Positions 38,910-47,609 of a DNA stretch of 64,000 nt are shown here, one piece after another (position 1 is the stretch's first letter; every line of letters begins with the position of its first letter). The stretch covers positions 186,001 to 250,000 of the forward strand of contig NZ_PHNC01000010.1 in NCBI RefSeq assembly GCF_003121295.1, written 5' to 3'. The position numbers and the translations under genes are program-made. The stretch comes from Streptomyces orinoci. Its GTDB lineage: Bacteria > Actinomycetota > Actinomycetes > Streptomycetales > Streptomycetaceae. Below the pieces are notes generated by a model. The model had not been told where the DNA came from and did no database searches. It saw only the letters and a program-made list of their open reading frames with translations.

Positions 38910-40817
38910 ATGGGCGGCGCCACCAAGAACAACGTGAGTACAGCCTATCTCGGCGAACGTTTTATTCGTCACCCGCTGACGAAGCGCAACCTGAAGGAGC
39001 TGAGCATCGCCGACAAGGCCGATGCCATCCTGGAGCGGGACCGGGAAAAACTGAAGAGGAAGGCCGAGAGGAAATCGGCTGACGGAACGGACCGGTACAT
39101 CTCCCCCATCGGGTTTTCTTTGAACAAGGAGCGATTCAGTAAATTTCCCCCTGCGGAGGCCGCGGCACACGAGCGCGGGTGGCGTGCCTATATGACGGTG
39201 GGAGTACCACTCGTCGAGGAGCGCGGCGACATCGTACAGCCCCCTCCTGACGTGATCTCCAAGCAGACGTACGTCAATCGAACCGACCCGGTCCCCAAGA
39301 CATGGTCACACACGGTTGAATTCTCGATCTCGAACACCATCAGCTGGTCGCTCCAGGGGCAGGTGCAGCTCACTTTCGGAGCAAAAGTCAGCGCATCGCT
39401 GCAGCAGCAGCTGCAGAAGAGCATGGCGATGAACCAGTCCGAGAAGGCCACCGTGAAGAACAGCAAGGACAATCAGGGCGCCGACGCGGAGTCCCAGTCG
39501 CAAATGACCAGTACCAGCACGGCCACAAGTTCGGCCACGGGCACCGGGGAATTGTCGGCGCAGCTGATGCTCGGGATCACCGCTTCTGTCAGTGGTTCGT
39601 TGACCACTTCGTTCAAGACGTCGTCCACGCTGAGCGGGGACGTCGGCAGCCGGGTGGACGTCCTGGCCACGCAGCGACGTCAGGTGAGAAGGTTCGACTA
39701 CGAGTACCCCGTTTCGTTCGGTGGGTGGGTCGCCCTGTACTACCCCGAGCCGGTGGAGGTCAAGGAAATCCGTCCCGACGGCCCGCAGGCCCAGAAACCG
39801 AAATATTCCAGGGTGATCGCCTGGAAGCTCGGCGAGACCGGCACGACCGCGGAGGCCTTCGACCTGACCGATGAAGGCAGGCCGTTCCTGCAGAGGGGGG
39901 AAGCCGAGGTCGTATCCACCCTCGCCGGGGTGCACGAGGTCTTCGAACTCGAAACGCTCAATTTCGACAAGAAAGACCACCCTCTTCACAAGGCCGACAG
40001 CACAGAGCAGGAGAGCCCCCGAAAAGCTCCCGTCGAGCTCGCCACCGGCTTGGGAACGGCCGATGGTCTGGCGCTGGACCTGGCGAACCGGAAGGCATAC
40101 GTCACCGACCGCTACAACGGCGGCAAGCTGTACAAGCTCGATCTCGCCGACGGCCGCACGGACTGGGTCCTGGAGAACCTGGGACAGGTCAACGATGTGG
40201 CCCTGGACCTGCCGGGCAACAAGGCCTACGTCACCGACTACAGCGGCAAGCGCCTGTTCACGGTGAACCTGTCCGACCGTTCCGCCTCCCCGGTCATGGT
40301 CGCCCAGGGAATGAACGCTTACGGCGTCGCGCTGGATCTGCCGGGCAAGAAGGCCTATGTCACCGATGTCGAGAGGGGAAAGCTGATCGAGTTCGACCTG
40401 AACAGCACCCCGGCGGCGGAGCGGCGCAGCTGGAGCGTGCCTAGGGCCGCCGGAGTAACGCTGAACGGGGGCAAGGCGTACATCGGGCAGTACGACCAGG
40501 GCGGCTTGTACGAGGTCGATCTGAACGCGGACGGCGGCGCCCCGCGCTCCATCGCCAGTAGCCTGGGGAACAGCGTCCGTGTGGCGTTGGACGGCACGGT
40601 CAACGCATACGTCTCCGACTCGGCCGGCGGCCAGCTGCGTGAGGTCAGCGTGGCCGACGGCGAGGCCAAGGGGCTTCAGCGCGTGATGGCGGACGGTCTC
40701 GGCACGGTCTGCGGCATCGGGCTCGACCACGACAACGGCTGGATCTACGTCAGCAACCGGCAGGGCAAGCTGTTGCGGCTCCCCGGCGTGACCCCCGGCT
40801 CCTCGGCGAAGTCATAG
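38910..40817 (+). CDS. Putative aerolysin-like beta-pore protein with C-terminal six-bladed propeller
   Basis: This 635-residue protein has three parts. Residues 1-130 are charged and partly helical. Residues 130-270 have two long Ser/Thr-rich stretches of alternating polar and hydrophobic residues (T-V-E-F-S-I-S-N-T-I-S-W-S-L and G-I-T-A-S-V-S-G-S-L-T-T-S-F), separated by a Gln/Asn/Ser-rich loop; this is the pattern of the membrane-inserting module of aerolysin/ETX-MTX2 toxins. Residues 375-630 hold six NHL/SMP-30-like repeats with A-L-D-L-P-G-x-K-A-Y-V-T-D-type strands, a likely beta-propeller that could bind a target. GAGGAGG precedes ATG 38910. No signal peptide is seen. The toxin reading is inference from pattern only. 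Confidence 0.6.
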   Translation: MGGATKNNVSTAYLGERFIRHPLTKRNLKELSIADKADAILERDREKLKRKAERKSADGTDRYISPIGFSLNKERFSKFPPAEAAAHERGWRAYMTVGVPLVEERGDIVQPPPDVISKQTYVNRTDPVPKTWSHTVEFSISNTISWSLQGQVQLTFGAKVSASLQQQLQKSMAMNQSEKATVKNSKDNQGADAESQSQMTSTSTATSSATGTGELSAQLMLGITASVSGSLTTSFKTSSTLSGDVGSRVDVLATQRRQVRRFDYEYPVSFGGWVALYYPEPVEVKEIRPDGPQAQKPKYSRVIAWKLGETGTTAEAFDLTDEGRPFLQRGEAEVVSTLAGVHEVFELETLNFDKKDHPLHKADSTEQESPRKAPVELATGLGTADGLALDLANRKAYVTDRYNGGKLYKLDLADGRTDWVLENLGQVNDVALDLPGNKAYVTDYSGKRLFTVNLSDRSASPVMVAQGMNAYGVALDLPGKKAYVTDVERGKLIEFDLNSTPAAERRSWSVPRAAGVTLNGGKAYIGQYDQGGLYEVDLNADGGAPRSIASSLGNSVRVALDGTVNAYVSDSAGGQLREVSVADGEAKGLQRVMADGLGTVCGIGLDHDNGWIYVSNRQGKLLRLPGVTPGSSAKS

Positions 40818-41750
40818 CGCAGGACGCTCTTCCGCACTCTCGCCGAGCGGCAGTACGCGCCGGCCGGGCCGGAGTCGTGGCCGTGGGCGTCCTGGCTGGC
40901 CGGGGCGCGGGCCGAGCAGGGACGTTCCGACGACGCCTGGGCCTTGGCCGAGCATGCCCTGCAGCTCAACCCCCGCTCGGGACCGGCCGTCCACGCCCGC
41001 GCGCACGCCGAGCACGGCCACGGCACCGGCCCCGCCTGCACCGCCTTCATCGACACCTGGCTCGCCGCCGGCCCCCACGCCGTACAGCGCCGCCATCTGC
41101 AATGGCACGCCGCCCTGCAGTCCATTGCCGCCGGTGACTTCGCCGACGCCCGCCGCCGTGCCGACACCGAACTGCACCACGGCGATGTCGGCATGCGCCC
41201 GGCCACCAACTGGCGTCTCCTCCTCGCCGGGCAGGCCCCGGCCCGTACCGCCGAGCTGGACCACATCCACCGGCTGCTGGCCGAACCCGGCGGCTGGGCG
41301 GAGGTCTTCCACACCTTCCAGCTGGCCCTGGGACTCGCTGCCGCCAGTGATACCGACGCCCTGCACACCCTCGCCCGCCGGGCCGCAGGCGATGCCCGCC
41401 CCGATTACGCCGAGGTGCTCGCCCCGGTGGCCCTGGCGCTGGCCCACATCACGACGGGCAGCGCGAGAGCGGCCGTCGATCTCCTCACCGCATTGGGCGA
41501 CCCGTCCGAGCGCATCGGCGGAGTCCGTGTGGAACGGGAGATCATCCAGGACACGCTCGCCCGCGTCCTCATGGATGCGGGCCGGCCCAGCGGCCGGCCC
41601 ACCTGCTCCACCACCGCACCGCGGCGCGCCGTCATCACGCCTACAAAGACCTCCTGCTCACCCCGCGTCAGGCCTCGGCCACCTGCCCCCGGCGAACGCT
41701 TCACCGAGGTGTCATCAGGCGCGGTTACGCATCGGCGTCGCCGGGTGTGA
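40818..41750 (+). pseudogene. Truncated TPR-repeat protein gene
   Basis: The frame directly following the stop of the previous gene, in the same phase, encodes the interior of a tetratricopeptide protein. It begins A-S-W-L-A-G-A-R-A-E-Q-G-R-S-D-D-A-W and A-L-Q-L-N-P-R-S-G-P-A-V-H-A-R-A-H, then H-L-Q-W-H-A-A-L-Q-S and V-E-R-E-I-I-Q-D-T-L-A-R-V. The N-terminal third of the family is absent and there is no convincing start or ribosome site. Near 41590 the frame shifts: the family-like L-L-H-H-R-T continuation is found in another phase. I read it as a gene that lost its front by deletion and then acquired a frameshift. Confidence 0.65.
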
Positions 41751-42354
41751 CGGTACGCAAGGGGCGGCGGCCGGTGGTGTCGAGCCGGCCGGGCCCGGGT
41801 TCGTGGTCCTCATGGATCTCGCCGGTAGAAGCTGACCGCTGAGCTGCGGGCCGGGAAGTCGTGCGTGAGGGTGTCGTCGTCAATGCGGCGGGGTGGCACG
41901 CGGGTTGTCATAAGGCCCGCCGTCGTACACGGGGTGCCAGCAGATGACCGCGTGGTCAGGACGGTCAGGTACCACGCCTGCTCGTTCTGCGCGGCCCGCC
42001 GCCGACGGGTGATCCTTGCTCCGGCCAGGGCTGTCCGCTCCTGGCCGGCAGCGTCCGCTGTCTCCTTGCCGGCGAGAGTCGCAAGGGGTCTGACATTGGG
42101 AGCGGTTCGAGCCGACGCGCTCCGGGTCGTCCGCCAATGTGAACCCTCACCGTGCCACCGGATCAAACTGCCGGAACGGACAGGAACCCGTACGCCGCTC
42201 CCGAGGACACACAACCTCGGAAGACGACCGCGTGAAGGCTTCGCTGCCCAGGACGAAGCACAGCCTTCCCTCCACACGCCCCTGGATGCGAAGTGGCGCC
42301 TGGCCGACTCCCTCCGAGGGGGCATCGCCAGGATCTGGGGCTGTCCGGCTCCCT
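41751..42354. other. Gene-free stretch before the permease
   Basis: I see no gene in these roughly 600 bases. A perfect hairpin CCGAGG-ACACACAA-CCTCGG lies at 42201-42220. Open frames on the minus strand (41810-42325) show no family motif. The right end adjoins the permease operator. Confidence 0.45.
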
Positions 42355-42370
42355 ATATCGTCTCTCGATA
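42355..42370. promoter_or_regulatory. ATATC-N7-GATA inverted repeat upstream of the permease
   Basis: ATATC-GTCTCTC-GATA ends 40 bases before the permease ATG. The inner bases extend the symmetry to TATCG-N5-CGATA. The same motif and spacing is found upstream of DoxX (43754) and PAP2 (47254), so it is probably an operator shared by the three genes. Confidence 0.6.
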
Positions 42371-42410
42371 ATCGGATCCCATAATGCTGGGGCGTCCTGG
42401 GGAGCGGACC

Positions 42411-43688
42411 ATGAGCAAGCCGTCGGCAGTTGGCGGGATGCCGGATGAGCTGCACCGGCGGCTGGGGCTGTCCGATGCGGTGGTGATCGGCCTCGGTTCG
42501 ATGATCGGCGCGGGCATCTTTGCCGCCCTTTCCCCGGCTGCCCGCTCGGCTGGTTCCGGGCTGCTGCTCGGCCTGGCCCTGGCTGCCGTGGTCGCCTACT
42601 GCAACGCCACCTCCTCCGCCCGGCTTGCGGCCCGCTACCCGGCCTCGGGCGGTACCTACGTCTACGGCCGCGAACGTCTGGGCGACTTCTGGGGCTATCT
42701 GGCGGGGTGGGCCTTCGTGGTGGGCAAGACCGCGTCCTGCGCGGCGATGGCCCTGACGGTCGGCTCGTACGTGTGGCCGGGGCAGGCGCACGCGGTCGCG
42801 GTGGCCGCGGTGGTGGTGCTGACGGCGGTGAACTACGCGGGGGTGCAGAAGTCAGCCTGGCTGACCCGGGTGATCGTGGCCGTCGTGCTGGCCGTCCTGG
42901 CCGCCGTGGTGGTCGCCGCGCTCACCTCCGGCTCCTCGGACGCCTCGCGCCTGGACGTCGGCATCGATGCGTCCTTCGGCGGGGTCCTCCAGGCGGCGGG
43001 TCTGCTGTTCTTTGCCTTCGCCGGGTACGCGCGCATCGCCACCCTCGGCGAAGAGGTCCGTGATCCGGCGAAGACCATTCCCCGCGCGATCCCGGTCGCA
43101 CTCGGCATCGCCTTGGCCGTGTATGCCCTCGTCGCCATCGCCGTCCTGGCGGTGCTCGGACCGCAGCGGCTGGCCGATGCCGTCACGCCGCTGTCGGAGG
43201 CTGTCCGGACCGCGGGCGCCGGCCGGCTGGCACCGGTGGTGCGCGTCGGCGCCGCCGTGGCCGCGCTCGGCTCCCTGCTCGCACTGATCCTGGGTGTTTC
43301 CAGGACCACGTTGGCGATGGCCCGGGACCGGCACCTGCCGCATGCCCTGGCTGCCGTGCATCCGAGGTTCAAGGTGCCGCACCGGGCGGAGCTGACGGTC
43401 GGTGCGGTGGTGGCGGTGCTGGCGGCGACGGTGGATGTGCGCGGGGCGATCGGGTTCTCGTCCTTCGGGGTGCTGGTCTACTACGCCGTCGCCAATGCCT
43501 CCGCCTGGACCCTCACCCCGCAGGAGGGGCGTCCGGCCCGCGTCGTCCCGGCCGCCGGGCTGGCCGGCTGCCTGGTGCTGGCCTTCGCCCTGCCGGTGTC
43601 CTCGGTGCTCTGGGGCGCGGTGATCCTGGCCGCTGGTGTGGCCGCGTACGGGGTGCGGGCGGGCCTCGCCTCACGCCGGGAGCCGTAG
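42411..43688 (+). CDS. APC-superfamily amino acid permease
   Basis: This 425-residue membrane protein has about 12 hydrophobic helices. The substrate and ion signature is in helix 1 (G-S-M-I-G-A-G-I-F-A-A-L), with Y-P-A-S-G-G-T-Y-V-Y-G in loop 2 and a helix 6 region F-F-A-F-A-G-Y-A-R-I-A-T-L-G-E-E-V-R-D-P. These match the basic amino-acid/polyamine antiporter-like branch. GGGGAG lies 6 bases before ATG 42411; an ATG at 42384 would add nine residues with no better site. It should import or exchange an amino acid or amine. Its promoter carries the motif shared with DoxX and PAP2. Confidence 0.87.
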   Translation: MSKPSAVGGMPDELHRRLGLSDAVVIGLGSMIGAGIFAALSPAARSAGSGLLLGLALAAVVAYCNATSSARLAARYPASGGTYVYGRERLGDFWGYLAGWAFVVGKTASCAAMALTVGSYVWPGQAHAVAVAAVVVLTAVNYAGVQKSAWLTRVIVAVVLAVLAAVVVAALTSGSSDASRLDVGIDASFGGVLQAAGLLFFAFAGYARIATLGEEVRDPAKTIPRAIPVALGIALAVYALVAIAVLAVLGPQRLADAVTPLSEAVRTAGAGRLAPVVRVGAAVAALGSLLALILGVSRTTLAMARDRHLPHALAAVHPRFKVPHRAELTVGAVVAVLAATVDVRGAIGFSSFGVLVYYAVANASAWTLTPQEGRPARVVPAAGLAGCLVLAFALPVSSVLWGAVILAAGVAAYGVRAGLASRREP

Positions 43689-43753
43689 CCGCGGGCACGG
43701 GACTACGCCGGATGGGCGTAAAGCCGATTCGTCGGCGAGCGGCTCGCGGGACG

Positions 43754-43769
43754 ATATCGGTGTCCGATA
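43754..43769. promoter_or_regulatory. ATATC-N7-GATA inverted repeat upstream of DoxX
   Basis: ATATC-GGTGTCC-GATA, with the core TATCGG-TGT-CCGATA as a perfect inverted repeat, lies 28 bases before the DoxX ATG. It matches the sites upstream of the permease and PAP2 genes in sequence and spacing. Confidence 0.65.
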
Positions 43770-43797
43770 CATCGCCGAGGCGAAGGGGCCGACGCGT

Positions 43798-44295
43798 ATG
43801 ACGCAGCTCAGTACCTGGCCGGCGAAGCTGATCGACACCACCGCGCCGCGCTCGGTGGTGCTCATCCGCCTGTATGTGGGGGCGGTCTTCCTCGTCGAGG
43901 GCATCTTGAAGTTTCTGCGCGAGCACGCGCTGGGAACGGGCCGCTTCGACAAGGCCAGCATCCCCGCCCCGGACTTCTTCGCCACGCTGGACGGGGTGTT
44001 CGAGATCCTCTGCGGAGTGCTGATCCTGGCCGGGCTGCTCACCCGGCTCGCGGCGGTGCCGATGGTGGTGGACATGCTCGGTGCACTGCTGATCACCAAG
44101 GTGCCGATCCTGTGGGGCGGCTCCGGGCTCTTCCATGGCGAGTCCGGCTGGTGGGACTTCGCCCATGAAGCCCGCCTGGACTTCGCCCAGCTGTGCGGCA
44201 GCCTCTTCCTGCTTATCGTGGGTGCGGGCACCTGGTCCCTCGACGCCCGCCTGAGCACCGGCCGCGGCCGTCCCGCGGGTCCTGAGCACGGGTGA
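43798..44295 (+). CDS. DoxX family membrane protein
   Basis: This 165-residue protein has four hydrophobic segments. L-I-R-L-Y-V-G-A-V-F-L-V-E-G-I-L-K-F opens helix 1, a typical DoxX start. E-I-L-C-G-V-L-I-L-A-G-L-L-T-R is helix 2, and W-W-D-F-A-H-E-A-R-L-D-F-A lies before helix 4. DoxX proteins are linked to redox and thiol stress handling in the membrane, but the exact reaction here is unknown. GAAGGGGCC precedes ATG 43798. It follows the permease by 109 bases yet has its own operator-like site, so it may be transcribed separately. Confidence 0.85.
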   Translation: MTQLSTWPAKLIDTTAPRSVVLIRLYVGAVFLVEGILKFLREHALGTGRFDKASIPAPDFFATLDGVFEILCGVLILAGLLTRLAAVPMVVDMLGALLITKVPILWGGSGLFHGESGWWDFAHEARLDFAQLCGSLFLLIVGAGTWSLDARLSTGRGRPAGPEHG

Positions 44296-44410
44296 AGCTC
44301 CGCCGCCTCGTCGGACATGCGTCTGAGGGATCGGAGTGCTCTGGTGTTGGACCCGCAGGCAAGGGGGTGGGCAGGCAGCTGACCGTTTCCAGACCCCCGA
44401 GGAGCCGTGC

Positions 44411-45352
44411 GTGGCCCTTCGCATCCGTCCCGCCCGCCGCTCGGCGGCACTCGCCCTGGCCGTCGGCCTGTGCCTGACGCCGGCCTCCGGCTGCACGGAC
44501 TCCGGCCCCGCCGGTGCCGCGCCGTCGGAGTCGGTTGACTGGGGCGCGGTGGGCCGGGCGATCGGCCGGCCGCTCACCGTGGAGGAAGGCGGCGTACACA
44601 CCGCCTCGTGGCTGCGGACCGACCTGCACGTGGTCAACGCCGACGTCACCGAGAACCCCGGGATGGAGCTCGGGGCCGAGGCATCCTTCCACGAGACCAC
44701 GCCCGGCAAGACGGTCCTGATCGGCGAGACCACCCTCACCGGGGACGAAGTGCACAAGGTCGCCGACCGCCTGGAACAGGGCGGCGTCGAGGTCACGGCG
44801 ATCCACAAGCACCTCCAGGACGAATCTCCTCGCCTGTGGTGGCTGCACTACGCAGGCTACGGCGACCCCGTCGCCACCGCCCGTACCGTGCACGACGCCC
44901 TCGCCCAGACCGGCATCCCCCGGCAACAGCCGGAGGAGAAGGAGCAGCCGGTCGACCTGGACACCGCCGCACTGGACCGCATCATCGGCACCAAAGGCAG
45001 CAATGAGCACGGGACCTACCACTTCCACGTCCCCGTGGCGCAGAAGGTGACCGACACCCGGGCGGACACGGTCCTGCCCTACCTGATGGAGGCGTCCACC
45101 CTCCTGATGTTCCAGCCGCTCGGCGACGGACGAGCTGCCGTCAACGGAGACTTCGCCATGACGGCGGATCAGGTCAACTCCGTGATCAAGGCGCTGCGTT
45201 CACACGGCCTGGAGATCATCGAGCTGCACAACCACATGCTCCATGAGCAACCCCGGCTGTTCTACGCGCACTTCTGGGCCACCGGCGACGCCTCCACCCT
45301 CGCCCGCGCACTGCGAGCCGGCCTCGACCAGATGCACGCCCCGCACAGCTGA
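44411..45352 (+). CDS. DUF1259 (LppY/LpqO-like) lipoprotein
   Basis: This 313-residue protein has a basic start, a hydrophobic stretch and the lipobox P-A-S-G-C near residue 24. The rest holds two similar domains of the DUF1259 family: V-D-W-G-A-V-G-R-A-I-G-R to H-L-Q-D-E-S-P-R-L-W-W-L-H-Y, and L-D-R-I-I-G-T-K-G to H-M-L-H-E-Q-P-R-L-F-Y-A-H-F. The H-N-H/H-x-x-x-x-x-P-R-L-x-x-x-H pattern in each is conserved and may bind a metal. GAGGAG precedes GTG 44411. The family occurs in mycobacteria as LppY/LpqO with no proven function. Confidence 0.85.
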   Translation: MALRIRPARRSAALALAVGLCLTPASGCTDSGPAGAAPSESVDWGAVGRAIGRPLTVEEGGVHTASWLRTDLHVVNADVTENPGMELGAEASFHETTPGKTVLIGETTLTGDEVHKVADRLEQGGVEVTAIHKHLQDESPRLWWLHYAGYGDPVATARTVHDALAQTGIPRQQPEEKEQPVDLDTAALDRIIGTKGSNEHGTYHFHVPVAQKVTDTRADTVLPYLMEASTLLMFQPLGDGRAAVNGDFAMTADQVNSVIKALRSHGLEIIELHNHMLHEQPRLFYAHFWATGDASTLARALRAGLDQMHAPHS

Positions 45353-45368
45353 CCAGCCGGGCGGACGG

Positions 45369-45615
45369 TCAGGCGGGAGTGTCGTCGCCGAGGACTTCGC
45401 GGGCCGGCTCGCGCAACGCCTTACGGTCCTCCGCCAGCGCCTTCCGGCCGGCGGGGGTGGCGCGGTAGACGCGGCGGGTACGGCCATCGACCACACGTTG
45501 TTCCGAGACGAGCAGGCCGTCGGCTTCCAGGCGGTGCAGGGTCGGGTACAGCGTGCCGGGGCTGAGCGTGGTGCAGGATGTGCAGCCGTACCGCGCCCCG
45601 CTGGAACTCCCGCAC
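45369..45615 (-). pseudogene. PadR family regulator, broken by deletion/frameshift
   Basis: From GTG 45615 the frame reads V-R-E-F-Q-R-G-A-V-R-L-H-I-L-H-H-A, the first helix of PadR-type winged helix proteins. It then meets a frame change. The next phase reads L-S-P-G-T-L-Y-P-T-L-H-R-L-E-A-D-G-L-L-V, R-R-V-Y-R-A-T-P-A-G-R-K-A-L and ends D-D-T-P-A at 45369. About 20 residues that form the turn and part of the recognition region are missing at the joint, and the two parts are out of frame. It therefore cannot make a working regulator. It is the nearest candidate for the lost controller of the ATATC-N7-GATA sites. Confidence 0.75.
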
Positions 45616-45656
45616 CGCTGTGGTGCCTCCCCGCCCCCGGGCGAGGCGCCGGTCAG

Positions 45657-46327
45657 CGGAGCGTGACGGTCCGGGCCCGGCGGGCGGTGATGCGGCGGGC
45701 GGCAAAGGCGGTCCCGGCGACAAAGCGCAGCATCGGCCCGGACATGGGCGCCGCCAGGGACCCGGTGAAGTACAGCCCGCCGACCGAGGACTCGAACGCA
45801 CCTTGTGGTGGCTGGTGTGCGACAGCGCCGTGTCAGGTCCTGGTCCCTCCGGCGCCAAGTGCCGCAGTCCGGGCGGGATGTACGCCAGCGGGGCCAGCCC
45901 GGTGGCGACGACCACGGCCACCGCCGCTATCAGCTCACCGTCTTCCAACTCGACGGTGAAACCGGACCCGGCACGCTCCACCGACACCACCCGTGCCGGT
46001 TCGATCTCGCCGACGAACCGTTCGGCGAACCACATCCCGTACCCGACGAAGACCTCGCACGGGATCGGCGTCAGCTCCGTCAGCTCCGACTCGCCCTGCT
46101 CGCGGCGGAAGTCCGCCAGCCGCCCGCCCGGCACCGGGGCCGACAGGTCGGTGGCGGCGGGGGTGGACTTCAAGAACATGCCGGTGGCCATCGCATGCCG
46201 CCAACTGCCCATCACCTCGCCGAAGACCCCGCACCCGGGCCCCGGCGGCCCGCAGATGCGCGGCCACCGACAGCCCGTACGGCCCGGCCCCGGTCACCAC
46301 CACCAAACCGCCCGGCCCGCCCGGCAC
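45657..46327 (-). pseudogene. FAD-dependent monooxygenase-like gene, broken
   Basis: Three phases are needed to read it. GTG 46327 opens with V-V-V-T-G-A-G-P-Y-G-L-S-V-A-A-H-L, an FAD-binding glycine motif. A second phase gives M-G-S-W-R-H-A-M-A-T-G-M-F-L-K-S-T and E-D-G-E-L-I-A-A-V-A-V-V-V-A-T-G-L-A-P. A third gives S-S-V-G-G-L-Y-F-T-G-S-L-A-A-P and F-V-A-G-T-A-F-A-A-R-R ending near 45657. Order and motifs fit a flavin-containing monooxygenase or thioredoxin-reductase-like protein. At least two frameshifts or deletions inactivate it. It lies just upstream of the broken PadR gene on the same strand and may have been its partner. Confidence 0.7.
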
Positions 46328-46520
46328 CCATGTCCGGGCAGCGTGCTGCCCTGGAAGCGACTACGTCACTGCATCCCCCGCTCCTCGGCGCGCACCCCCC
46401 AGGGCACGCCACACATCCGGGACGGCACCCCTGCCACCAGGGCCACGAATGCTGAAAAATCCCCCGCACCAGTCTGCCGCGCCTGCCTGTATCGGCATGC
46501 GATATCGGCGAAACCGGCTC

Positions 46521-47198
46521 CTACCGGCCACGGCTCCCGGCGTGACGGCCCCGGCCTCCGGACCCGGCTTCCAGAGCGTCCAAGCGGCCTCGCACAGGTG
46601 GCAGTTCCATCAGCGCGCACGCCAGCAGGGCGGCGACCACGGCACTCAGTGCGCCGCCGATGACGTCAGGCACATAGTGGACACCGAGGTAGACGCGGGC
46701 GAAGGCCACCACCGCCGTGACAGCAAGGCCGGCGAGCGCCACCAGGACCCGCAGCGGACCCCGCACCAGCAGCACCACAGCCAGCGCGAGGGCCGCGGCG
46801 ACGGTGGTGTGGCCACTGGGGAAGCTCTGCGCGTTGTCCGGAGGGATCACCCACAACCGCCTCGGCGGCCGGTGCTCCGACACCGCGACCTTCACCACGA
46901 ACGCGACCGCCAGCGCACCACCCATCACCAACAGCGTCCGCACGGCATCCCATCGCCGGTGCAACAGCCACAACGCTGCCGGGATCAGCAAAGTGAGGGC
47001 CATTCCCACCGTGGACGAGGCCGCGTGCGTGGCCCCCTTGGCCAGCGCCGTCAGCGCCCCGTCCCGCCAGGCTGCCACTTCTTCGTCCATCGAGATGTCC
47101 CTGCGGGTCAACGCCGAGGTCTTCACCGCGAAGCCCAGCCCTATCAGCGCGACCAGCAGCACCAGACCGCCGACGAGCTTGTTCCTGTACGAGGTCAC
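46521..47198 (-). CDS. PAP2-family membrane phosphatase
   Basis: This 225-residue membrane protein has about five to six hydrophobic segments and the three acid-phosphatase motifs: K-x(6)-R-P (K-V-A-V-S-E-H-R-P), P-S-G-H-T, and the S-R-x(5)-H-x(3)-D-like motif as A-R-V-Y-L-G-V-H-Y-V-P-D. The catalytic histidines are present. It should dephosphorylate a lipid such as phosphatidic acid or undecaprenyl pyrophosphate at the outer face of the membrane. GTG 47198 is chosen because GAAGGG precedes it and the hydrophobic part begins soon after; longer starts would overlap the operator-like site. Confidence 0.85.
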   Translation of the reverse strand: MTSYRNKLVGGLVLLVALIGLGFAVKTSALTRRDISMDEEVAAWRDGALTALAKGATHAASSTVGMALTLLIPAALWLLHRRWDAVRTLLVMGGALAVAFVVKVAVSEHRPPRRLWVIPPDNAQSFPSGHTTVAAALALAVVLLVRGPLRVLVALAGLAVTAVVAFARVYLGVHYVPDVIGGALSAVVAALLACALMELPPVRGRLDALEAGSGGRGRHAGSRGR

Positions 47199-47253
47199 AC
47201 CGTGCCCTTCCACCCGTACGCGGCAGTCTCCGCCGCGTCGCAATCGGAGCACG

Positions 47254-47270
47254 ATATCCGAACCAGATAT
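47254..47270. promoter_or_regulatory. ATATC-N7-GATAT inverted repeat upstream of PAP2
   Basis: ATATC-CGAACCA-GATAT is a perfect 5-bp inverted repeat with a 7-base spacer, about 56 bases before the chosen GTG. It matches the sites before the permease and DoxX genes. Confidence 0.6.
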
Positions 47271-47400
47271 GTGAACCACCTCAGTGCACCGGTAGGACCG
47301 GACGGGCCGGGGAGAGTCAAATCGGGCAGGAAAACAGAGTCACGCGCCAGCCTCAACACCGACTTCTGCCGGCAAGCCGTGCACGCGCTCTTCGATCACG

Positions 47401-47545
47401 TCATTGGATCGAGCGCACGGCGTCGACGCCCTGGCCGACGGGGTCGTCGAGCTTCCAGTCCAGGTACCGCTTGCCGGGGAAGCACGGGCAGGCGTTCCCG
47501 CTGCCGATGGTGATCATGACATCCGAGGACTCGACCGCCTCCCGT
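47401..47545 (-). pseudogene. arsC: arsC (arsenate reductase / LMW phosphatase-like) C-terminal remnant
   Basis: The minus frame ending at 47401 reads S-S-D-V-M-I-T-I-G, C-P-C-F-P-G-K-R-Y-L-D-W-K-L-D-D-P and G-Q-G-V-D-A-V-R. This matches the C-terminal part of mycothiol/thioredoxin-type arsenate reductases (family pattern G-C-G-D-x-C-P-x-x-P-G-K-R-Y-x-D-W). The N-terminal phosphate loop with its catalytic Cys is missing, and the first Cys of the conserved pair reads Ser. Upstream the frame continues into antisense of the integrase remnant. It is a relic. Confidence 0.7.
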
Positions 47546-47609
47546 GAGGAAGGTGGCGGCCCGCGGGATGCCGAGGCCCGCACTGAACTTGCGCTCCGCC
47601 ACTTCTCGG

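Noticed and set aside
42150-42260. tRNA-like look: hairpin CCGAGG...CCTCGG and an ACGGG-TTC-type arm on the minus strand
   Set aside because: No acceptor stem pairs and the loop sizes are wrong, so no cloverleaf can be drawn.
41810-42325. 171-codon minus-strand frame in the gene-free stretch
   Set aside because: No recognisable motif, no ribosome site and Arg/Pro-rich composition typical of noncoding GC-rich DNA.
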